The position numbers were made by a program, and so were the translations under genes. Source: a virus. Taken from it: 64,000 nt of DNA. Within the stretch, counting starts at the first letter, position 1, and every line of letters starts with the position of its first letter. The notes below the pieces were generated by a model. The model searched no databases and was not told the DNA's origin. It was given only the letters and a program-made list of their open reading frames with translations. The stretch covers positions 1 through 64,000 of the IMG/VR virus record IMGVR_UViG_3300021963_000072. One strand, 5' to 3'. Shown one piece after another: positions 22,971 through 31,140 of this stretch.

Positions 22971-24348
22971 AACTAAATCCTCCAAATTTGCTTTTCATTG
23001 CCGAAATTGTTTTTTCTTTGTATTCATATTCTTCGTCATGCCCAGCATCATGAATTTCATTTTGGGCAGATTGTTCTACATCATACAACCTCATTTTAGA
23101 TCTGTCAATTCCAACCATAAATTTTTTATACCAACCTTTATCATTGTCTCGGTTTTTAAGTTGTTTGACTGTTATCTGTCCCAACTGCTCCAACTCATCA
23201 CTACTAATAAGAGCAAACATAAGGTCAGCAGTAGCAGGCAATCCAAAGGATTCAGAAGTATCGGTAAGTTCAGGATCAGAGTTACCATAACCAGAACGAG
23301 TAGTTTGAGTAGCAGATACGACTGGCACACAAAACTCACAGGCAAGTCCTCTTATTTCTTCTGCAATTGCCTTAACAAGTGTATACGTATTGACATTACT
23401 TCCCGCTTTATATCGAGAGGAGGCACAAATATTAAGGTAATCGATGAAAATAATATCAGGATGAAATGATTTTTTAAGTTCTAAATCATTAAGAAGAGAT
23501 CTAAAATGTCCCGCATGTGCAGAGGCAGTTGGATACTCTTTAATTATGAGTGTTCCTTGCGTTTTTTTTGCTAAACTATTTACTTTATTTTCAAATACTT
23601 TTTTTGGCAAATCTTTTAAATCTTGAAGTGCAACATTTAAAAGATTTGCGTCAATTCGTTCAGCAATTTTCTCTTCTGCCATTTCCATTGTAATGTAGAG
23701 AACGTTCCTCCCTTGGAGCAGCACGGAGCTAGCAAAATGGCACATGAATAAAGATTTGCCGACGCCTGTACCAGCAAGTGCGACAGTAAGAGTTTTTGGA
23801 GATAAACCACCTTTGGTAATTTTATTAAAATATTCAAGATCAAATGGAATTTTCTCTTCTTTTCTATGGTGGAATTCATAACGTTGTTCGTAATCTTCTA
23901 AGTAATCATGTCCAATGTGGTTATCAAAACTGACTGCCAATGCATCTTGAACAATTGATGGAATAGAATCTCTTTTTTTACCTCCTTCGGATTCATAAAG
24001 AGTTACCGTTTCCATAATTGCCAAATACAAGGCACGATCTTTACACCACTTTTCTGAGGTATCAACTAGCCATTCAAAGTCAACTGAAATATCTTCAAGT
24101 GTATTAATTAAGTGAATAACGGAATTAAATTGATCTTGATTTAGTTCATTCTTTGTTTCTATCTCTACACAAAGAACTTCTCTTGTTGGCAAAGAATTGT
24201 ATTCATCTACGAAAGATTTAATTGTGGAAAAAACAATTTTTTGAGATTCATCTTGAAAATATTCTTCCTTTATAAAAGGTATTACTTTTCTTAAAAATTC
24301 TTCATTGAAAAGCAAATTTCTTAAAATTAAGTACTCAATTTTTTCCAT
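22963..24348 (-). CDS. 41: Replicative DNA helicase gp41 (DnaB family)
   Basis: 461 aa (T4 gp41 is 475). N-terminal helical domain, then the RecA-like motor: Walker A AGTGVGKSLF, Walker B HPDIIFIDYLN, and VVSATQTTRSG containing the H3-type Gln. It encircles and unwinds the lagging-strand template and binds primase gp61. ATG at 24348 overlaps the TGA of the oxygenase gene; the TTG one codon earlier is ignored. Confidence 0.93.
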   Translation of the reverse strand: MEKIEYLILRNLLFNEEFLRKVIPFIKEEYFQDESQKIVFSTIKSFVDEYNSLPTREVLCVEIETKNELNQDQFNSVIHLINTLEDISVDFEWLVDTSEKWCKDRALYLAIMETVTLYESEGGKKRDSIPSIVQDALAVSFDNHIGHDYLEDYEQRYEFHHRKEEKIPFDLEYFNKITKGGLSPKTLTVALAGTGVGKSLFMCHFASSVLLQGRNVLYITMEMAEEKIAERIDANLLNVALQDLKDLPKKVFENKVNSLAKKTQGTLIIKEYPTASAHAGHFRSLLNDLELKKSFHPDIIFIDYLNICASSRYKAGSNVNTYTLVKAIAEEIRGLACEFCVPVVSATQTTRSGYGNSDPELTDTSESFGLPATADLMFALISSDELEQLGQITVKQLKNRDNDKGWYKKFMVGIDRSKMRLYDVEQSAQNEIHDAGHDEEYEYKEKTISAMKSKFGGFSFE

Positions 24349-24896
24349 CAATAATAATGCAAATAGGTTGACATAATGTATTTTTTACCTGACGTAACTT
24401 GTTTCCCAATATGAGGGTATTGCCAAGTAGGGGGGAATATGATTAAAGACCCCGTTTTTGGTTTGATTGCAAATTTTTGCTCAGGAAAAATTGTTTCTCC
24501 TCCAGAAAAATCTTCATTTAAATAATATAAAAATGAAAGGAATCTGATGGAAGAATTTTTATCTGTCACATCAACATGCAGATCAAATCGGTCTTTCCAT
24601 TCAGAATTATAGCACTTGATTCTGAATTCTTCAAGGCAAATTTTTGGAGGAAAGTATTTTGCAAATTGACTATATTGTTTTTTATATTGATTTAAATGAT
24701 TTAAAACTGTTCCCGATAATGGAGGCACCAAATTACTAATTTGTTTGTTTATATTTAATTGCGTAAAATTTGGTGCTCCTTCATTAACGATTCTTTCCGA
24801 ATGGATATAATTAGATTCAAATAATTCAATTATTTTTTTGCAAGTATTGGTTGAAATTGCATCATCTATCTTAAGAATAAAATCTTTAGCTTCCAT
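24348..24896 (-). CDS. 2OG-Fe(II) oxygenase (prolyl 4-hydroxylase-like)
   Basis: 182 aa from ATG at 24896, inside the last codons of uvsX. The double-stranded beta-helix iron site is visible: HVD in [12 protein letters not shown], the distal His in QYPHIGKQV, and a basic residue in [11 protein letters not shown] for 2-oxoglutarate. [20 protein letters not shown] is the standard family segment. Substrate unknown: candidates are a protein side chain, or a nucleic-acid base given the neighbours uvsX and gp41. Common in marine T4-like phages. Confidence 0.85.
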   Translation of the reverse strand: MEAKDFILKIDDAISTNTCKKIIELFESNYIHSERIVNEGAPNFTQLNINKQISNLVPPLSGTVLNHLNQYKKQYSQFAKYFPPKICLEEFRIKCYNSEWKDRFDLHVDVTDKNSSIRFLSFLYYLNEDFSGGETIFPEQKFAIKPKTGSLIIFPPTWQYPHIGKQVTSGKKYIMSTYLHYY

Positions 24897-25890
24897 AAGA
24901 AAACTCTTTTTGTGCAATCTCATCTAAAGCTTGCATTACTTCAGCAGTAAAATATTCTTCAGGATTTGCAAGAATCTGTTTTGCATAGATCTTCTTACCA
25001 TCCATTTCATAACGACCCGCTACATTCTTCCAGAGTCCACCAAGTTCACCAAGTTCCAGAAGACCATAGTAACGATCAAGGCCGCGCTCATCATAATACA
25101 GACGGACTTCAACATCTTGATTCTCCTTGCTTAAACGCGATTTATGAGTCTTTGCCTTGATAATGTTTCCGATGACTTCAGTTCCGTCCTTTTCCTTTTT
25201 CTTGCTGAGATAGATGATAGTAGAAGCGGCGTACTTAAGACCACTACCACCACCCATTTCTTTTGTAGGAACATATGCGCCAATAACATCATAAGTGTGA
25301 TTAGTAACTAACATGGGGATTTTTGCTTGACCCAGTTTAAGAGTCAGCATACGGAAAGCACCTTTAATCAGTTGAGATTTGGTCATGTCCCGAACTTCTT
25401 TATCGTTCAGAGCATCATTAATCTCTTTGCTTGTAGAGAGCATCCCCAAAGAGTCTAGCACAAACATACAAGGACTGCGTTCTCCTTCAGGTTTCTTCAT
25501 ATACATATCAACTGCTTTCAATGCTTTTCCACGAAACTCCTCAACAGTTACGACATTGACAACCACCAAACGAGTTGTGTCAACTCCCCTACTTTCCAGA
25601 AGGGATTTTGTGATTGCTGCTTCAGTATCAAAATACAGACAATATCCATCAGGATTATTATCAAGGAAATTTTTAACGACGGCGAGAGAGAAGAAAGTTT
25701 TGCCGGTAGAACTTTCGCCTGCGATTGCAGTAATCTTATTCCCAGATACACCACCAAATATGCTGCCGGATACAAGAGCATTGAAAATGTACGAACCAGT
25801 ATCCACAAAGGTTTCAGTTTCATTAATCTCTGAAGCAAGTTGGGTGTATTCTCCACCAATTTCTTTTACAATATCTTTAAGAAAGTCCAT
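24886..25890 (-). CDS. uvsX: RecA-like recombinase UvsX
   Basis: 334 aa (T4 UvsX is about 390). Walker [11 protein letters not shown] at about residues 59-68, Walker [12 protein letters not shown], and a mobile-loop region with [13 protein letters not shown]. It forms filaments on single-stranded DNA, performs strand exchange and starts recombination-dependent replication; the mediator is UvsY at 40925-41362. The shorter C-terminus compared with T4 is typical of cyanophage forms as I recall them. Confidence 0.95.
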   Translation of the reverse strand: MDFLKDIVKEIGGEYTQLASEINETETFVDTGSYIFNALVSGSIFGGVSGNKITAIAGESSTGKTFFSLAVVKNFLDNNPDGYCLYFDTEAAITKSLLESRGVDTTRLVVVNVVTVEEFRGKALKAVDMYMKKPEGERSPCMFVLDSLGMLSTSKEINDALNDKEVRDMTKSQLIKGAFRMLTLKLGQAKIPMLVTNHTYDVIGAYVPTKEMGGGSGLKYAASTIIYLSKKKEKDGTEVIGNIIKAKTHKSRLSKENQDVEVRLYYDERGLDRYYGLLELGELGGLWKNVAGRYEMDGKKIYAKQILANPEEYFTAEVMQALDEIAQKEFSYGS

Positions 25891-25915
25891 ATTTCAAATT
25901 AAGTTAAGTTTGCAT

Positions 25916-28414
25916 TTAAATATCAAAGGATATTCTTTTTTCGTGTTCCCATCCAATAGCATTCAAAATAATTTTAAGAGGTTCAAGGAATCCCTTTTCA
26001 AATTGAAGATCATAATCTATAAATTTATTCAATCCCAATTCTTTAGGAAAATCTTGAATGAAAGAAATCACATTTTCATAAATTGGATTGGGTAATTTAA
26101 GATAGCAGTATTTAATTTTTTCACCATTTTGAATTGCTGAGTATTTATTTGTTAGATTATTTTTTTTGATATAATGATTGAAAAGAAGTGCTCCTCTTAC
26201 ATGAATTGGACATCCCTTTCCAGTATTTTTCAAATAAATTGTTGATGATGATCTCCATTTAACGACATCAGTTACGGATTTTGGAAATGAAATCTCTTCT
26301 GGTGAATACTTCCTAAATTCAGATCTGGACTTATCAATGAATTTAATAATATCATCTTCAGTGCCACTCATCATAAGTTTCAAAGCATCCTTAATCATCT
26401 TCCTACAAGGTGCAGGAGTAGAAGATTTGATCGCTTCAATTCCCTTGATTTTAAGTTTAGGTTCTTCATATTGAACACCTTCACTATTCCAAACACTTAG
26501 AATGTATCTCTTTTTGGCAGTCCATATTCCACGTTCAGAAATACATTCACGTTTCATGATCATTTTTTGATCATAAGCATTTACGTAGTCAGCCAATTCT
26601 TGGTAAGAACTTTCAATATATTTTTCAAATTCCACCTTACACACCTTATCAAGGAACGAAACAACGTCTTGAGTAATTTTCTCTCTTCCCTTGAATATAC
26701 TTTCAACCAAAGGACCCATATTAATATACAAAGAGTCAGTATCAGAAGCAATAACATAATCAACCTCGTTTGTTTTGAGAACTTTATTTAAATAAGAATT
26801 CATCTTATTCATAATCCACTGAATCGAGACCTGTCCAGACAGTGTGATTGCCTCAGCATTTGCCAGCTTGAAATAACGGAAATACTGATTACCAATGGCA
26901 CCATAAGCAGAGTTGAGTTGAATCTTACGTGCCATCTGGATGTTATTGCATCGAGCAACTTCTTTCAGTAACTCTTTCTTCTTTGTTTTTTCATACTCTT
27001 GCTCTGCAATAAGCATCTTCTTCTTGAAGATCACACGTTCATTGTAGATCTTCTCCATCAGTTCGGGAAGGAATCCACGAACATCTTTACGATACATTGC
27101 TCCATTAGGACACACCGCATAATTTTGATACTTTCCAAAGTCAAGATCTTGATTTAAGATCCTCTCAACATTTGCAGTTGGATGTCTTTCTTCCAAGAGG
27201 GTTTCTGGGGAGATGTTGTATTGCATAATGAGGTGAGGGTAAAGGCTATTAAGGTCAAAGCTGACCACCCAATCATACACCCCAGGAATCGGTTCTTTGA
27301 CATAAGCACCCGCATATTTTTCATCCTTAGAGACATTTTCCTTTGGAGGAATCACGATGTTTCGTTTCTTCAAATAGTTATAAATGATGCTATCCCACAT
27401 GCGAACTTGATAGAAAACATCGACAAAGTTTACCTTTGCGTCAAATGCCATCGTTACAGCAAGTTCAATGAGTTTCATCTTGTCTTCCAAACGGTCAACA
27501 AGTTCTACGTCCTTGATGTTATATTCTACAAACTTTTGCCATCCCTGAGTATAAAACTCCTTGAAAGTATCAAACTCCGAGTGATCAAGTTTCTTTTGCC
27601 CAAGTTCTACTTGAGCAATGTAATCAAGACGGTAAGATTCCTGTGCAGAATAAGTAAACTTTTTATAGAGTGCAAGGTAGTCCAACTGAGTCAGACCGCC
27701 AACATCATAAGTAATCTGCTCTCTATTATTTGCAAAAACTTTGTTTTCACTTACAAGTCCCCAAGGTGAAAAACTTTTCATTCGTTTCTCACCAAGGACC
27801 CTTGCAAGTCGTCCACAAATATATGGAATATCATAAAACTCAATATTCCATCCAGTGACTACTTCTGGAATATTATTTTCCCAGTAATAAAGAAATTTGA
27901 CCAGAAGATCATGCTCACTATCACATTGAATATATTTTACATTATTCTGCTTATTATTAAATGGACCATTTCCCCAAGTAATAATTTCCTTAGTAGTATA
28001 ATCTTGAATCGTAATTAGAAGAATTTCTTCGATACAATCTTTTGGATCGGGGAATCCATTCTCTGAAGCAACCTCAATATCAATAGTGTAAAGTTTAATT
28101 TTACCAATATCAAACTTTATTTCATCCTCTGGATACTTATCGGAAATATATTGGTAGATATACCGATCATTTCCATAAATTTTAAAATTGTCTACATCAT
28201 CATATTTTTTATAAAATTCCCTACAATCTTTTACGGATCCAGGTTTAATCTCCTGGACATATTCGCCCTCAAGAGTTTTATGCTTTGTTTTTTTATTTGA
28301 TTTTATAAAAAGAGTTGGAGAATACTCTTCTTTAAACATTACTTGTTTTCCATTTTCATAACCACGAACGAGAAATTGATTCCCGATCATTTGCACATTG
28401 GTATAAAATCTCAT
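25916..28414 (-). CDS. 43: Family B DNA polymerase gp43
   Basis: 832 aa (T4 898). The 3'-5' exonuclease domain has YTIDIEVASENG (Exo I Asp/Glu) and GWNIEFYDIPY (Exo II). Polymerase motifs are SFDLNSLYPHLI (A), IQLNSAYGAIGN (B) and IASDTDSLYIN (C, catalytic Asp pair). Single uninterrupted chain, no intein or split. ATG overlaps the stop of the 78-aa gene (ATGA). Works with clamp gp45 and loader gp44/gp62 at 30757-34665. Confidence 0.97.
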   Translation of the reverse strand: MRFYTNVQMIGNQFLVRGYENGKQVMFKEEYSPTLFIKSNKKTKHKTLEGEYVQEIKPGSVKDCREFYKKYDDVDNFKIYGNDRYIYQYISDKYPEDEIKFDIGKIKLYTIDIEVASENGFPDPKDCIEEILLITIQDYTTKEIITWGNGPFNNKQNNVKYIQCDSEHDLLVKFLYYWENNIPEVVTGWNIEFYDIPYICGRLARVLGEKRMKSFSPWGLVSENKVFANNREQITYDVGGLTQLDYLALYKKFTYSAQESYRLDYIAQVELGQKKLDHSEFDTFKEFYTQGWQKFVEYNIKDVELVDRLEDKMKLIELAVTMAFDAKVNFVDVFYQVRMWDSIIYNYLKKRNIVIPPKENVSKDEKYAGAYVKEPIPGVYDWVVSFDLNSLYPHLIMQYNISPETLLEERHPTANVERILNQDLDFGKYQNYAVCPNGAMYRKDVRGFLPELMEKIYNERVIFKKKMLIAEQEYEKTKKKELLKEVARCNNIQMARKIQLNSAYGAIGNQYFRYFKLANAEAITLSGQVSIQWIMNKMNSYLNKVLKTNEVDYVIASDTDSLYINMGPLVESIFKGREKITQDVVSFLDKVCKVEFEKYIESSYQELADYVNAYDQKMIMKRECISERGIWTAKKRYILSVWNSEGVQYEEPKLKIKGIEAIKSSTPAPCRKMIKDALKLMMSGTEDDIIKFIDKSRSEFRKYSPEEISFPKSVTDVVKWRSSSTIYLKNTGKGCPIHVRGALLFNHYIKKNNLTNKYSAIQNGEKIKYCYLKLPNPIYENVISFIQDFPKELGLNKFIDYDLQFEKGFLEPLKIILNAIGWEHEKRISFDI

Positions 28415-28647
28415 TTAGTAAGTTCTTCGTATTTTTCCAGTAATGTTGCTCTTGGTTTAAAAAGAGTAAGAATTTTATCAGAATGAATATCAAAATAAGA
28501 TACACCCGGAGGAGTATAATTATCTAACCAAGATGACATTTCCATATTGGTTTGATCAACCAAATATGGATTGACTAATCGACAATCTGGTTCCCCAAGT
28601 TCTGATGAAATCTGCTCAACTTCAGATATCAGAAGTTGATTGTTCAT
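28411..28647 (-). CDS. Unknown small protein before gp43
   Basis: 78 aa from ATG at 28647, which overlaps the end of the upstream Sm-like gene; the longer Met-rich frame to 28698 (MIMMLMLMNN) is only a shifted reading of that gene. Contains EVEQISSELGEPDCRLVNPY and GVSYFDIHSDKILTLFKPRA, an acidic then beta-rich small domain. No family recognised. Translation appears coupled to both neighbours, so it may act with gp43. Confidence 0.6.
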   Translation of the reverse strand: MNNQLLISEVEQISSELGEPDCRLVNPYLVDQTNMEMSSWLDNYTPPGVSYFDIHSDKILTLFKPRATLLEKYEELTK

Positions 28648-29008
28648 CAACATTAACATCATTATCATTTTGAGATTCTGTTCCGTCTGTTGTTCCATTT
28701 CCTAATACCTGTTTATTATACATTTCTTCCAATTCTGGAGTCGGATTAACAAAGGTTACAACCCAATCCGAAGGAATTTCTACTTCTTCATCTTTAGACA
28801 AAGAAGGCCAAGGATATAAAGATACACTTAATTGATTAACTTTATTAAGTAATTCAGTATCTCCTTCTTTAATCTGAAATTCACCATTTATAACCACAGA
28901 ACATGGTCTATTGAATTGATACTTGACGAGTGTTTCTCCTGCAAATAATCCCATTGCATCGGTAATTAGTTGCTCACCACTCTTTAAAATTGCAATTTTA
29001 ACTGCCAT
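28622..29008 (-). CDS. Small Sm-like fold protein, paralogue 1
   Basis: 128 aa from ATG at 29008, ten bases after AGGAG; an ATG three codons upstream is too close to that site. The N-terminal 85 residues follow the pattern V-K-I-x-x-L-x-S-G-E-x-L-I-T-D...R-P-x-x-x, then LYPWPSLSKDEEVEIPSDWV and PTPELEEMYNKQVLG. Genes at 32019 and, more distantly, 39028 share this pattern in the same order. The strand layout resembles Sm/Lsm RNA-binding folds. The tail is acidic and Asn/Asp-rich. First gene behind the perfect consensus promoter at 29030-29058. Confidence 0.6.
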   Translation of the reverse strand: MAVKIAILKSGEQLITDAMGLFAGETLVKYQFNRPCSVVINGEFQIKEGDTELLNKVNQLSVSLYPWPSLSKDEEVEIPSDWVVTFVNPTPELEEMYNKQVLGNGTTDGTESQNDNDVNVDEQSTSDI

Positions 29009-29029
29009 AAATTTCATGCTCCTAACGAT

Positions 29030-29058
29030 ATTATATCAAGAAAAAAGAGGGGTGTCAA
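29030..29058 (-). promoter_or_regulatory. Perfect-consensus sigma-70 promoter of the gp43 unit
   Basis: Minus strand: -35 TTGACA (29053-29058) and -10 TATAAT (29030-29035), both exact, 17-base spacer. The -35 lies within the 3' half of the terminator hairpin of the preceding unit. Confidence 0.9.
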
Positions 29059-29081
29059 CTGGATTTTGCCAGTGTCCCCTC
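29041..29081 (-). terminator. Intrinsic terminator, overlapping the gp43 promoter
   Basis: GAGGGG pairs with CCCCTC around an inner ACTGG/CCAGT hairpin, followed by six T on the minus strand. It ends transcription from the methyltransferase side. Confidence 0.75.
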
Positions 29082-29111
29082 GGCCGACGATATTTGGGTA
29101 ATCCCCAAATT

Positions 29112-29119
29112 TATTTATA
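29112..29119 (-). promoter_or_regulatory. T4-type late promoter without a following gene
   Basis: Exact TATAAATA on the minus strand directly after the methyltransferase stop codon. Transcription from it meets the terminator at 29041-29081 after about 65 bases and crosses no open frame. Confidence 0.5.
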
Positions 29120-29710
29120 CTAGTAGTTTAATTTTTCAAAAGCCCAATCATATGGATGGAGAGCTTGAACTTGAGTATACCTCATTCCATGAAGCATATT
29201 TCTTATAGGATCACCATAGTATTCTAAATGTATAAATTCAAATTCTATTCTTTTTATATCATATTTTTTCCAATCAAAAGTCAACATGACTTCACCATCC
29301 ATCCCCTCAACATCAAGATATAACCAATCCAAATAATTTATTTTATGTTCCATCAATAAATTATCAAGTGTAATACACGGAGATTTAAAAGAATTTATCT
29401 CAGTATCACAACCAGGACAATGCATATGTTTGTACAAATGCTCAATCTTAGATGATGCCTTTTCATAGGAGGAAATAGAATCTCCTTCAAAATAGAAGAT
29501 TTCCATTTCCTCTTCTTTTTGAAGGGGAGTTTTTATAGCTCTCTGATCAAAAATGCAATTTTCGTACCTACTATAACATTCCTTTAAAGAATCTATAAGT
29601 AGGGGATTTGGTTCTACAAAAATTCCCAAGTCAATTTGTTCATAATTTGATAGCAAATAATTCGATAGATCATCGTAACCTTTATTTGCACCAACTTGCA
29701 CTATTCTCAT
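29120..29710 (-). CDS. FkbM-family methyltransferase
   Basis: 196 aa. Motif I VGANKGYDD (residues 6-14) and the acidic strand-2 end FVEPNP bind SAM; LDWLYLDVEGMDGEVML is the hallmark FkbM segment, with IKRIEFEFIHLEYYG after it. Such enzymes methylate sugars or small molecules. A CPGC pair in the middle may bind metal. A late promoter overlaps the hsp20 stop upstream and a terminator follows, so this gene forms its own late unit inserted between two early units. Target unknown; glycan modification is a guess. Confidence 0.8.
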   Translation of the reverse strand: MRIVQVGANKGYDDLSNYLLSNYEQIDLGIFVEPNPLLIDSLKECYSRYENCIFDQRAIKTPLQKEEEMEIFYFEGDSISSYEKASSKIEHLYKHMHCPGCDTEINSFKSPCITLDNLLMEHKINYLDWLYLDVEGMDGEVMLTFDWKKYDIKRIEFEFIHLEYYGDPIRNMLHGMRYTQVQALHPYDWAFEKLNY

Positions 29711-29737
29711 TTTTATTAATAAAAAATAATTACCCTT

Positions 29738-29745
29738 TATTTATA
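29738..29745 (-). promoter_or_regulatory. T4-type late promoter of the FkbM-type gene
   Basis: Exact TATAAATA on the minus strand overlapping the hsp20 stop codon, 28 bases before the methyltransferase ATG. TTACC/GGTAA flanks it and could form a weak hairpin followed by T-rich sequence. Confidence 0.65.
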
Positions 29746-30178
29746 GGTAATCTTTTCGTTTATGAGATTCTGGGACAATTTTACCAAGAACAACACTCAA
29801 CAATCCATCCTCAAATTCAACTGATCTAACTTCTGTGTCATCTGCGAGAGTCCAAGATCTGGTGAAGGATCGTTGCGCCAATCCTTTGTGTACGTAGGTG
29901 GACTCCGTTTCCTTGTCTTCTTTTTGCCCTTCCACAAAGAGTTTTCCGTCTTGCGTGTAGACAAAAACTTCCTTTTTCTTAAATCCTGCGAGTGCGATTT
30001 CCAAACGTGATTCGACATTGCTTAACGTAACTAAGTTATATGGGGGATAATTTGAAGTTGTTTCGTGAAGATTCCAGAATCTATCAAAAAAGTAATCATC
30101 AAAACCAATACCATATCGATGAATCCTATCCATAAGGGTAGGAAGATCCGACGTAGTTAATCGTGCGAGATTAGTCAT
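29741..30178 (-). CDS. Small heat-shock protein Hsp20
   Basis: 145 aa from ATG at 30178, eight bases after AAAAGGAG; the longer frame to 30229 has no ribosome site. Alpha-crystallin domain at about residues 45-140: VESRLEIALAGFKKKEVFVY, GKLFVEGQKE, RSFTRSWTLADDTEVRSVEF and DGLLSVVLGK. Binds unfolding proteins and is thought to protect host photosystems or phage proteins during infection. Core gene of T4-like cyanophages. The ribosome site lies in a weak hairpin (see 30186-30199). Confidence 0.93.
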   Translation of the reverse strand: MTNLARLTTSDLPTLMDRIHRYGIGFDDYFFDRFWNLHETTSNYPPYNLVTLSNVESRLEIALAGFKKKEVFVYTQDGKLFVEGQKEDKETESTYVHKGLAQRSFTRSWTLADDTEVRSVEFEDGLLSVVLGKIVPESHKRKDYL

Positions 30179-30185
30179 TATAGTA

Positions 30186-30199
30186 GCTCCTTTTAAAGC
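30186..30199 (-). promoter_or_regulatory. Hairpin enclosing the hsp20 ribosome binding site
   Basis: GCTTT-AAAA-GGAGC on the minus strand: a 5-bp stem with two G-U pairs that contains the GGAG Shine-Dalgarno core, eight bases before ATG. Weak pairing over the ribosome site is the layout of RNA thermometers such as cyanobacterial hsp17. The upstream leader also holds GGTAGATCTACC and a TTCG-loop hairpin. Confidence 0.4.
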
Positions 30200-30291
30200 G
30201 AGTTTGTATTTTGTGGACCCCGAAGGCATCCTTTAGCGAATGGGGGGGTAGATCTACCTCTCACCCATCATTATTATATATCACAAAGCAT

Positions 30292-30315
30292 AAAAAAAGG
30301 GAGTGTGGAACTCCC
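30292..30315 (-). terminator. Intrinsic terminator after regA
   Basis: GGGAGT-TCCAC-ACTCCC followed by seven T on the minus strand, eight bases after the regA stop. It ends the gp45-gp44-dam-gp62-regA unit. Confidence 0.9.
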
Positions 30316-30322
30316 TACAAAA

Positions 30323-30760
30323 TCATTCGGGTACTACCCTTTTTTTAACACCGATATTATATTTTTGCTCAAGAATCCAATCATTCTTTTCTTTATAAGC
30401 AATAACTTTGATTTGATTCAAAGGTGCAATGTCCATTACTTTATCTTCGTTTACGACTTCAATTAATCCCCAATCGGAAAGGAGTCGAATAATTCTGTTT
30501 CTGCGTTGAACATCATTCACAGTAAGATTTGCATGTTTGCCATCAAGAGCAAACAGTTCTTTGAAGTGAGTGATGTAATATCTTCCCTGCTTGTGAAGAA
30601 TATGAGCACTTTGGTATAGCTTTTTTTCCTTTCTGGATGCTACACCAATTCTCGTAAGTGTTTCCCTTACTTTCAAGAAATCGTCTGGTTCCCTAAGGGT
30701 AACTTCCACCATCATATCGGGAGACCAATTTACTTGAGGTTCAATAGTTTGTGTTGTCAT
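30323..30760 (-). CDS. regA: Translational repressor RegA
   Basis: 145 aa; the core from residue 17 aligns well with T4 RegA (122 aa): VEVTLREPDDFLKVRETLTR, IGVASRKEKKLYQSAHILHK and YYITHFKELFALDGKHANLT, then LLSDWGLIEVV. In T4, RegA binds initiation regions of early mRNAs including its own, gp44, gp62 and gp45, the same set of genes upstream here. A 16-residue N-terminal extension and a basic C-terminus (KKRVVPE) are extra. ATGA overlap with gp62. Confidence 0.95.
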   Translation of the reverse strand: MTTQTIEPQVNWSPDMMVEVTLREPDDFLKVRETLTRIGVASRKEKKLYQSAHILHKQGRYYITHFKELFALDGKHANLTVNDVQRRNRIIRLLSDWGLIEVVNEDKVMDIAPLNQIKVIAYKEKNDWILEQKYNIGVKKRVVPE

Positions 30761-31140
30761 TTTGTTCCACCAGTATCAAGTCGTTGTTTAATCCAATTAA
30801 TTTGATCATTTCTAAGGATCTTCAAAGCCTGGGATGCCTTTTCATTACTATAACCATAGTATTGCTTAACACATTCCAAATCCTTTACACTATCCTTACG
30901 GAGCCAGGGAGAAAATCTCTTCTTTTTCCTCAAAGTATTTAGCAGAAAAGAATATTGCATATCTTTGTCTAAGTCAGAATACTTATTCATTTCATTGACA
31001 AAAAGAACGCAGTCTATGTGTCCAGAAAGACATCGATTAATAATATATGGATTATATTCTTTTTTAAGAGATGGATCTTCCTCCATCAAATTCTTTTTTG
31101 AAGAATTAATTGAATTTAACCAATCCTTAAGTTCAATCAT
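30757..31140 (-). CDS. 62: Clamp loader small subunit gp62
   Basis: 127 aa (T4 gp62 is 187, so this is a short version). Position between gp44 and regA, length and segments WLNSINSSKKNLMEE, INRCLSGHIDCVLFVNEMN and LRKKKRFSPWLRK support the call. With four gp44 subunits it opens and loads the gp45 clamp. Overlaps dam by eight bases and regA by four. Confidence 0.88.
   Translation of the reverse strand: MIELKDWLNSINSSKKNLMEEDPSLKKEYNPYIINRCLSGHIDCVLFVNEMNKYSDLDKDMQYSFLLNTLRKKKRFSPWLRKDSVKDLECVKQYYGYSNEKASQALKILRNDQINWIKQRLDTGGTK

Noticed and set aside
25379-26095. 238-aa plus-strand frame
   Set aside because: Lies antisense to uvsX and the end of gp43, both unambiguous genes.
30271-30290. TATAAT-like -10 in the hsp20 leader as an early promoter
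   Set aside because: No -35 with three or more matches at 16-18 bases upstream and no extended -10; left unassigned.
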